Part shown: piece by piece, positions 58,560 to 64,000 of the stretch
Position numbering within the stretch: position 1 is the first letter of the stretch
Layout of the letters: each line of letters opens with the position of its first letter
Assembly (NCBI GenBank): GCA_963715445.1
Contig: OY970240.1
Coordinates: 2,228,145-2,292,144 of the forward strand
Direction: 5' to 3'
Length of the DNA stretch: 64,000 bases
DNA from: JAAYBF01 sp963715445
GTDB lineage: Bacteria; Actinomycetota; Thermoleophilia; Solirubrobacterales; Thermoleophilaceae
Notes under the pieces: model-generated
What the model was told of the DNA's origin: nothing
Databases searched by the model: none
What the model saw: only the letters and a program-made list of their open reading frames with translations
Program-made: the position numbers and the translations under genes

Positions 58560-59486
58560 TTGAACACAGCGGACCTGATCTGGATGGACGGCGAGTTCGT
58601 CGCCTGGGAGGACGCCAAGGTCCACGTGCTTTCGCACGCCTTCCACTACGGAACGAGCGTCTTCGAGGGCGAGCGCGCCTACGAGACCGAGTCCGGCCCG
58701 GCCATTTTCCGGCACCAGGAGCACCTCGACAGGCTCGAGGCCTCGGCGAAGCTCTTCTACATGGACCTGCCCTTCACCAAGGAGCAGCTCCGCCTCGCCA
58801 CGCACGAGCTGATCGCACGCAACGGCTTCAGGAGCTGCTACATCAGGCCGCTCGTCTTCCGCGGCTACGGCCCCATGGGCCTCGATCCGGAGGACAACCC
58901 GATCCACGCGATGATCGCCGTGTGGGAGTGGGGCGCCTACCTCGGTGAGGAGGGCAAGCGCAACGGCGTCCGGGCGAAGGTGTCCTCGTGGCGGCGCATT
59001 TCCCCGCAGTCGCTGATCCCGCACGCAAAGGCCGGCGGCCAGTACCTCAACTCGGTTCTCGCGAAGATCGAGTCCAAGCGCGCGGGCTACGAGGAGGCGA
59101 TCCTGCTCGACGACAAGGGCCACGTCTGCGAGGGCACCGGCGAGAACATCTTCGTGGTCAAGGACGGCGTGATCGCCACGCCGCCCCAGACGGCCAGCAT
59201 CCTCGACGGGATCAGCCGCAAGTCGATCATCGAGATCGCCGGGGACCTCGGCCACGAGGTCGTCGAGCGCGACATCGCCCGCGCCGAGCTCGTACTGGCC
59301 GACGAGGTGTTCCTCGTCGGCACGGCAGCCGAGCTGGTGCCCGTGCGTGAGATCGACGACATCGAGATAGGCCCGCCCGGGGAGCTCACACGCGAGCTCC
59401 AGAGCACCTACGACGACGTCCTCCACGGGCGCTCCGAGCGCTATGCCAAATGGCTCGACGTGGTCCCGGTACCATCGAAGGCGTGA
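58560..59486 (+). CDS. ilvE: Branched-chain amino acid aminotransferase
   Basis: PLP class IV aminotransferase of 308 residues. It transfers amino groups in the last step to Leu, Ile and Val. Landmarks: IWMDGEFVAWEDAKVHVLSH, FHYGTSVFEGERAYET, CYIRPLVFRGYGPMG, HAKAGGQYLNSVLAKIE (PLP Lys), ILLDDKGHVCEGTGENIFVV and DEVFLVGTAAELVPV. A TTG start with GAGAAGGGAAGAG upstream. A candidate leader starts in its last codons. Confidence 0.95.
   Translation: MNTADLIWMDGEFVAWEDAKVHVLSHAFHYGTSVFEGERAYETESGPAIFRHQEHLDRLEASAKLFYMDLPFTKEQLRLATHELIARNGFRSCYIRPLVFRGYGPMGLDPEDNPIHAMIAVWEWGAYLGEEGKRNGVRAKVSSWRRISPQSLIPHAKAGGQYLNSVLAKIESKRAGYEEAILLDDKGHVCEGTGENIFVVKDGVIATPPQTASILDGISRKSIIEIAGDLGHEVVERDIARAELVLADEVFLVGTAAELVPVREIDDIEIGPPGELTRELQSTYDDVLHGRSERYAKWLDVVPVPSKA
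59470..59475 (+). promoter_or_regulatory. -10-like box of the cimA leader
   Basis: TACCAT, seven bases, then GTG at 59483, at the end of ilvE. Confidence 0.35.
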
Positions 59487-59566
59487 ACGCGCAGCGAGCA
59501 TCGGTGAGCGGCGGCGCCTGCCGCAGCCACGACGAAGAGCGAATTACGGGGGCGCCGGCGCGCTAG
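59483..59566 (+). CDS. Candidate leader peptide upstream of cimA
   Basis: A 27-codon frame, starting GTG seven bases after TACCAT and overlapping the ilvE stop. It encodes a basic peptide that includes SGGACRSHDEERITGAPAR near its end. It has only one isoleucine codon, the rare ATT, so it is not a classical branched-chain attenuator leader. The stop codon lies in the loop-side of a hairpin. It could be a small regulatory peptide or chance. Confidence 0.4.
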   Translation: MNAQRASVSGGACRSHDEERITGAPAR

Positions 59567-59611
59567 CCAGCGCGACGGTGCGGGCCTGCGGACGCAGGCC
59601 AAGGCCCGTTT
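59559..59611 (+). promoter_or_regulatory. Hairpins in the cimA leader
   Basis: CGCGCT, AGCC, AGCGCG (59559-59574) around the leader stop, then GGCCTGC and GCAGGCC (59583-59600). The last overlaps the alternative pairing CGGGCC with GGCCCG (59581-59608), which is followed by TTTT. The two folds exclude each other, as in an attenuator. Confidence 0.45.
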
Positions 59612-59647
59612 TCCTCGAAGTTCAGCACTCGAAAGGCGTTCATCCAG

Positions 59648-61258
59648 ATGCCAGAGCAGGTACTCCTCTACGACACCACTCTCCGCGACGGCATGCAGGG
59701 GGAGGGCATGTCCCTGACGGCCGGCGAGAAGGTCCGGGTCGCGCACGCGCTCGACGACCTCGGCATCCACTTCATCGAGGCGGGCTTCCCGAGCTCGAAC
59801 CCCAAGGAGGCTGCGCTGTTCGACCTCCTCTCGCGCGAGTCGTTCGACCACGCGGAGATCGTCGCGTTCGGGATGACGCGGCGGCGCGACACCGCGGCCA
59901 CCGACGATCAGGCCCTGCGGATGCTCGCGGACTGCTTCGCGCCCGTGTGCACGCTGGTCGGCAAGACCTGGTCGCTGCACCTCGAGAAGGTCACGCGGGT
60001 GGAGCCAGAGGAGAACCTGCGGATGATCGAGGAATCGGTCGCGTTCCTGCGCGAGCAGGGCAAGCGCGTGATCTACGACGCCGAGCACTTCTTCGACGGA
60101 TATGCGGACGACCCGGCCTATGCGCTGCGCTGCCTGCGCGCCGCAGTTGACGGCGGCGCCGAGAACGTCTCGCTCTGCGACACGAACGGGGCGACGCTCC
60201 CGGGGGCGGTGGCCAACGCCACCGCCGCCGTCCTGGCTCAGCTCGGCGGCGAGGTGCAGGTGGGCATCCACACGCACGACGACGCGGGCTGCGGAGTGGC
60301 GAACTCGCTCGTCGCGGTCGAGCAGGGCGCCAGGCTGGTGCAGGGCACCGTCAACGGTTACGGCGAGCGCTGCGGCAACGCGAACCTGATCACGATCCTC
60401 GCGAACCTCCAGCTGAAGCTCGGCTACGAGTGCGTGGACCCCCAGCTGATCGGCCGGCTGACCGAGACGGCGCGCGTGGTCGACGAGCTCTCGAACGTGG
60501 CGCCGAACCCGAATCAGCCCTACGTCGGGACGAACGCCTTCGCGCACAAGGGCGGGATGCACGTCGCCGGGGTCAACCGCGACGCGCGCACGTTCGAGCA
60601 CATCGACCCTGCGCAGGTCGGCGCGGATCGGCGCATGCTGATCTCCGAGCTGAGCGGCAAGGGGACCGTGGAGGCGAGAGCGGGGGAGACGGGCGTCGAG
60701 CTGACCCCGGACGCGACCGCCCGCGTGGTGGAGCGCGTCAAGGAGCTCGAGCACGAGGGCTACCACCTCGAGGCGGCCGACGGCTCGTTCGACCTGCTGA
60801 TCCGCAAGGAGGCCGGCGACTACGAGCCGCTGTTTCGGCTCGAGTCCTGGCGGGTGATCGTGGAGAAGCGCGAGAGCGGCCGGGTGGAGACCGAGGCGAC
60901 GATCAAGATCTGGGTCGACGGCGAGCGCTACGTGCGCACGGCTGAGGGCAACGGGCCGGTGAACGCGCTCGATACGGCCCTGCGCGACGCGATCGGCGAG
61001 ACCTATCCCCACCTGCGAGACATCGAGCTCGTCAACTTCAAGGTCCGGATCCTGGACGAGAGCAAGGGCACCGGCGCGGCGACGCGGGTCCTGCTGGACG
61101 CCGGAGACGGCACCGAGACCTGGGGCACGATCGGGGTCTCCGAGAACATCATCGAAGCGAGCTGGGAGGCGCTGGTCGATTCGCTCGAGGCGGGCATGTT
61201 GCCCGGGCGGGCGGAGCGCGTTCGCGGAGGTCCCGGCTCCGGGGTCGCATCGCCTTGA
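59648..61258 (+). CDS. cimA: Citramalate synthase
   Basis: A 536-residue enzyme of the LeuA/CimA family that joins pyruvate and acetyl-CoA to start threonine-independent isoleucine synthesis. Landmarks: LLYDTTLRDGMQGEGMSL, HFIEAGFPSSNPKEAALFDL, VGKTWSLHLEKVTRVEPEEN, FFDGYADDPAYALRCLRAAV, THDDAGCGVANSLVAVEQGA and GTVNGYGERCGNANL; the C-terminal regulatory domain is present. The sequence class is the CimA-type, distinct from the LeuA at 48750. A downstream gene overlaps its stop. Confidence 0.92.
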   Translation: MPEQVLLYDTTLRDGMQGEGMSLTAGEKVRVAHALDDLGIHFIEAGFPSSNPKEAALFDLLSRESFDHAEIVAFGMTRRRDTAATDDQALRMLADCFAPVCTLVGKTWSLHLEKVTRVEPEENLRMIEESVAFLREQGKRVIYDAEHFFDGYADDPAYALRCLRAAVDGGAENVSLCDTNGATLPGAVANATAAVLAQLGGEVQVGIHTHDDAGCGVANSLVAVEQGARLVQGTVNGYGERCGNANLITILANLQLKLGYECVDPQLIGRLTETARVVDELSNVAPNPNQPYVGTNAFAHKGGMHVAGVNRDARTFEHIDPAQVGADRRMLISELSGKGTVEARAGETGVELTPDATARVVERVKELEHEGYHLEAADGSFDLLIRKEAGDYEPLFRLESWRVIVEKRESGRVETEATIKIWVDGERYVRTAEGNGPVNALDTALRDAIGETYPHLRDIELVNFKVRILDESKGTGAATRVLLDAGDGTETWGTIGVSENIIEASWEALVDSLEAGMLPGRAERVRGGPGSGVASP

Positions 61259-62409
61259 GCGAAGACGGCGCCGTGCAGATTCCGGTTGCGCGGCCTCAAG
61301 TCGGCGAGCGCGAGGAGGAGCTGGTGCTCGACGCGCTGCGCTCGCGCCGCCTCTCCCTGGGCCCGATGCTCCCGGCCTTCGAGGAGTCGCTCGCGGAGCT
61401 CCTCCACGTGGATCACGTCTCGGCCGTCTCGAGCGGCACGGCCGGCCTGCACCTGGCCCTGCGCGCAGCGGGCATCGAGGCGGGCGACGAGGTTGTGACC
61501 TCGCCCTTCAGCTTCGTCGCCTCGGCCAACTCGGTCCTCTACGAGGGCGCGCGGCCGGTGTTCTGCGACATCGACCGGCGAACCCTCAACCTCGATCCCG
61601 CGGCGGCCGCCGCGGTGGTGGGGGACAAGACGGCGGGGATCCTGCCGGTTCACATCTTCGGCTACCCGGCCGCGATGGGCGATCTCGAGACGCTGGCCGC
61701 GCGGCGCGGCCTCTGGATCGTGGAAGACGCCTGTGAGGCGCTCGGCGCGGTCCACTCCGACGGCCGGACCGTGGGCGCGCGCGGCAACCTCGCGGTCTTC
61801 GGCTTCTACCCGAACAAGCAGCTGACGACTGGGGAGGGCGGAGCGGTCGTGTCTCCCGACGCGGCGGCCAAGCAGCGCATCGACAGCGAGCGCAACCAGG
61901 GCCGGGCGCCCGACATGGACTGGCTCGACCACGATCGGCTCGGCTTCAACTACCGGCTGTCCGACATCGCCTGCGCCCTCGGGCTGGCGCAGCTCGAGCG
62001 TCTCGAGTCGATGCTCTCCGCGAGGGCTCGGATCGCCGCTCTCTACACGGAGACGCTGGCCGGGATCGAGGGCCTCGACACTCCCTGCCCGGACCTCGGC
62101 GGCGACCGCCGCAGCTGGTTCGTCTACGTGGTCCAGCTCCCGCCGGAGGTCGATCGCGATGCGACGATCCGCGAGCTGCGAGCACACGGCATCGAGAGCA
62201 AGCCATACCTCCCCGCGATCCACCTGATGAGCTTCTACCGCGAGCGCTTCGGCCATCGCGAGGGCGAGTTCCCAGTCTGCGAGGACATCGCTCGCCGGTC
62301 GATCGCGCTGCCCTTCTTCCCGGAGCTGACAGAGACTCAGGTGGACAAGGTCACGAGCGCGCTGCGGATGGTGCTCACAGCAGCTCGCACCGCCGGCTCT
62401 CGCAGCTAG
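61255..62409 (+). CDS. DegT/DnrJ/EryC1-family aminotransferase
   Basis: A 384-residue sugar-aminotransferase-type protein: LSLGPMLPAFEESLAELLHV, SSGTAGLHLALRAAGIEAGD, EDACEALGAVHSDGRTVGAR and the PLP Lys in FYPNKQLTTGEGGAVVS. Its TTG start overlaps the cimA stop (TTGA); the GTG at 61273 is an alternative. Homologues make nucleotide-sugar amino groups for polysaccharide or antibiotics. Its coupling to cimA is odd, since no sugar gene is adjacent. Function in this context unknown. Confidence 0.87.
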   Translation: MSEDGAVQIPVARPQVGEREEELVLDALRSRRLSLGPMLPAFEESLAELLHVDHVSAVSSGTAGLHLALRAAGIEAGDEVVTSPFSFVASANSVLYEGARPVFCDIDRRTLNLDPAAAAAVVGDKTAGILPVHIFGYPAAMGDLETLAARRGLWIVEDACEALGAVHSDGRTVGARGNLAVFGFYPNKQLTTGEGGAVVSPDAAAKQRIDSERNQGRAPDMDWLDHDRLGFNYRLSDIACALGLAQLERLESMLSARARIAALYTETLAGIEGLDTPCPDLGGDRRSWFVYVVQLPPEVDRDATIRELRAHGIESKPYLPAIHLMSFYRERFGHREGEFPVCEDIARRSIALPFFPELTETQVDKVTSALRMVLTAARTAGSRS

Positions 62410-62457
62410 GGCTCCTAGCGCTCCCTCCTGCAGCTAGGACCGCTTACTGCCGGCGCT

Positions 62458-63441
62458 CTAGAGGAGGCCCATGCCGCTGAGCGTGGTGCGCAGGCCCTCG
62501 TCCAGCGGCGTCGGCTTCCACCCCAGCTCGCGCTGTGCCTTGGAGGAGTCGGGCGCGGCATTCCAGAGGAGGAAGTGGAGCTGCCCCTTCGGCAGCAGCG
62601 GCGCCTTGCCGGTCACGCGGGCGAGCGGCTCGCCGAGGGCCGCCATCGCCTTCGCAAGCGCGACGGGCAGGGTGGGAGGGACGCGGCCCTGGCCCGCGAT
62701 TCGCACGGCAGCCTCGGCCAGCTCGCGCATCGTCATGTGCCCGTCGCAGAGGATGTAGCGCTCGCCCGGGACGCCGCGCTCGGCCACGAGCAGATGGCCC
62801 TTGGCGGCACCTTCCTCGAACACGAGCCCGAATCCTCCCGGCGGCAGCGCGGGGGCGGCGGAGCGGCGGCCCTCCACGACGGGCCTCAGCAGGTCGCGCT
62901 CGATCGACGCGCTGCTCTCGAGGCTCGGCCCGTAGACGGCCGCCGGATTCGCGAGCACGACCTCGATGCCCTCTTCCTTCCCGGCGGCCAGCACCAGCTC
63001 GTCGGCGCGCTGCTTGGAGCGCTCGTAGGCCGTGCCCTTGGGGTAGTCGGCCACACGGGACTCGTCGAAGCGGGCGCCTCGATCGGCGTGGAAGACATCG
63101 ATCGTGCTGGTGTGCACCACCCGTCGCGCGCCGGCACGCGCAGCGGCCCTGACCACGGCCTCCGAGCCGAGGGCGTTCACGCGCTCGAAGAGGCCGTCGT
63201 CGGCCAGCCACTGCTCGGGCAGGCCCATCGCGTTGAAGACGAGCTCGCAGCCCTCGGCCGCGGCCAGGATCGAGGCAGGGTCCGTCACGTCACCGGGAAC
63301 CGGCTCGACCCCGCTCGGCAGCAGCGCGCTCGCCCGGCCCGGATCGCGCACCAGTGCGCGCACGGCATCCCCACGCTCGATCAGGGCACCCGCTACGGCG
63401 TTGCCCACCTTGCCGGTCGCACCGGTCACCAGAGCTCTCAT
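62458..63441 (-). CDS. NAD-dependent sugar epimerase/dehydratase-like protein
   Basis: Extended SDR of 327 residues: MRALVTGATGKVGNAVAGAL, LVFNAMGLPEQWLADDG, HTSTIDVFHADRGARFDESR, YERSKQRADELVLAAGKEEG with the Tyr and Lys of the active site, and NPAAVYGPSLESSA. The family covers hopanoid-associated sugar epimerase-like and dihydroflavonol-reductase-like proteins; the substrate cannot be told. It is convergent with the DegT gene and divergent from argH. A TAGGAT box lies six bases before the ATG. Confidence 0.85.
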   Translation of the reverse strand: MRALVTGATGKVGNAVAGALIERGDAVRALVRDPGRASALLPSGVEPVPGDVTDPASILAAAEGCELVFNAMGLPEQWLADDGLFERVNALGSEAVVRAAARAGARRVVHTSTIDVFHADRGARFDESRVADYPKGTAYERSKQRADELVLAAGKEEGIEVVLANPAAVYGPSLESSASIERDLLRPVVEGRRSAAPALPPGGFGLVFEEGAAKGHLLVAERGVPGERYILCDGHMTMRELAEAAVRIAGQGRVPPTLPVALAKAMAALGEPLARVTGKAPLLPKGQLHFLLWNAAPDSSKAQRELGWKPTPLDEGLRTTLSGMGLL

Positions 63442-63447
63442 TCCCCG

Positions 63448-63453
63448 ATCCTA
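63448..63453 (-). promoter_or_regulatory. -10-like box of the 63441 gene
   Basis: Read on the minus strand, TAGGAT is followed by six bases and the ATG at 63441. Confidence 0.4.
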
Positions 63454-63502
63454 TTGCCGCTCACGATCCGGGAGGCGCGCCGTGGAGATCACTTCCCGGC
63501 AA

Positions 63503-63508
63503 TACACT
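63503..63508 (+). promoter_or_regulatory. -10-like box of argH
   Basis: TACACT, nine bases, then ATG at 63518. Confidence 0.35.
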
Positions 63509-63517
63509 CCGGCACTC

Positions 63518-64000
63518 ATGTCGCGCTTCTCCGAGCCACAGGATCCGCTGTTCCAGGCGCTGAACTCCTCGATCTCATTCGACTTCCGGCTCGCGCCCTA
63601 CGACATCGCGCAGTCGCTGGCGCACGCGCGGATGCTGGCGCGCAGCGGGATCATCAGCGAAGAGGACTGCGCCTCGATCGAGCGCGGCCTGGAGCAGGTC
63701 CGCGACGAGGTGGAGGAGGATCGCTTCGAGATCCGGGCGGACGACGAGGACGTCCACATGGCCATCGAGCGCCGCCTGACCGAGATCACGGGCGATGCCG
63801 GGGCGAGGCTCCACACCGCTCGCTCGCGCAACGACCAGGTGGCCACGGACGTCGCGATGCTCGTGCGGGCGCACAGCCTCGACGCGAAGTCCCTGCTGAT
63901 CGACCTGATGGGCACGCTGGTGGAGCTGGCCGAGAAGCACCTCGACTGGCCGATGCCCGGCTACACCCACCTTCAGCGCGCGCAGCCGGTGTATCTCTCG
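63518..64000 (+). CDS. argH: Argininosuccinate lyase, 3' end cut by the window
   Basis: Splits argininosuccinate to arginine and fumarate. The frame is open to the last base; 161 codons are visible. Recognisable: DPLFQALNSSISFDFRLAPY, AHARMLARSGIISEEDCASI, DEDVHMAIERRLTEITGDAG, RLHTARSRNDQVATDVAMLV and GYTHLQRAQPVYLS, the N-terminal half of the fumarase-superfamily fold. ArgD and ArgG are at the left edge of the window. The gene probably continues to about 460 codons beyond the right edge. Confidence 0.95.
   Translation, partial: MSRFSEPQDPLFQALNSSISFDFRLAPYDIAQSLAHARMLARSGIISEEDCASIERGLEQVRDEVEEDRFEIRADDEDVHMAIERRLTEITGDAGARLHTARSRNDQVATDVAMLVRAHSLDAKSLLIDLMGTLVELAEKHLDWPMPGYTHLQRAQPVYLS

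Noticed and set aside
1..64000. CRISPR arrays, insertion sequences, prophage and rRNA operons
   Set aside because: No regularly spaced repeats, transposase motifs, phage structural genes or rRNA-like stretches were seen on either strand.

Overview
The window is a dense, GC-rich bacterial chromosome segment, about 90 percent coding. GTG and TTG starts are common, genes often overlap by four bases (ATGA or GTGA), and many genes have a TAnnnT box only 6-9 bases before the start codon, which suggests widespread leaderless transcription. Gene content (menaquinone pathway, GatCAB, VanZ-like protein, HDOD-LuxR protein, many zinc-ribbon membrane proteins) fits a high-GC actinobacterium. My best guess is the Thermoleophilia/Solirubrobacterales side, from general resemblance only. 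No rRNA, tRNA, CRISPR array or insertion sequence was found.

Layout. 1-2.6 kb: argD (cut by the left edge) and argG. 2.6-13.2 kb: dnaE, small cysteine-rich, S4 and XRE proteins, nfo, gltX, an HDOD-LuxR regulator, a DHFR-like protein and a VanZ-like protein. 13.3-18.8 kb: an Rrf2 regulator, then an anonymous, more AT-rich block of small membrane or secreted proteins, then a cysteine operon (cysK, a ThiF/MoeB-like gene, cysE). 18.8-22.8 kb: a three-gene operon of a SIR2-domain protein, a small middle protein and an SMC/Rad50-like ATPase with a zinc hook. It has the architecture of a Lamassu/DdmABC or ABC-three-component defence system, has different codon use, and ends beside a Fic-motif remnant. 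22.9-33.9 kb: queuosine-salvage gene, DUF2442, pcrA-like helicase, folD, gatCAB, an NDH-2-like dehydrogenase and small membrane proteins.

34-63 kb is a large branched-chain amino acid and serine region: ilvBN, then a complete-looking block for 1,4-dihydroxy-2-naphthoate prenylation (menF, D, H, C, A, B, E) lodged between ilvN and ilvC, then ilvC, serC-serA behind a ZTP (pfl) riboswitch, leuA behind a leucine-rich leader peptide, and an operon of XRE-cupin regulator, leuC, leuD, a methyltransferase, leuB, ilvE, cimA and a DegT-type aminotransferase. The right edge cuts argH.

Together the genes make Ile, Val and Leu (IlvBN, IlvC, IlvE, LeuABCD, CimA), serine and cysteine (SerC, SerA, CysE, CysK), arginine (ArgD, ArgG, ArgH) and menaquinone. 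The points most worth a second look are the SIR2/SMC operon, the leuA leader (17-residue peptide whose start region is complementary to the leuA start region), the ZTP riboswitch before serC, the dyad over the promoter of the leu-operon regulator, the menH gene embedded antisense between menC and menD, and the anonymous membrane/lipoprotein block at 13.7-15.4 kb.
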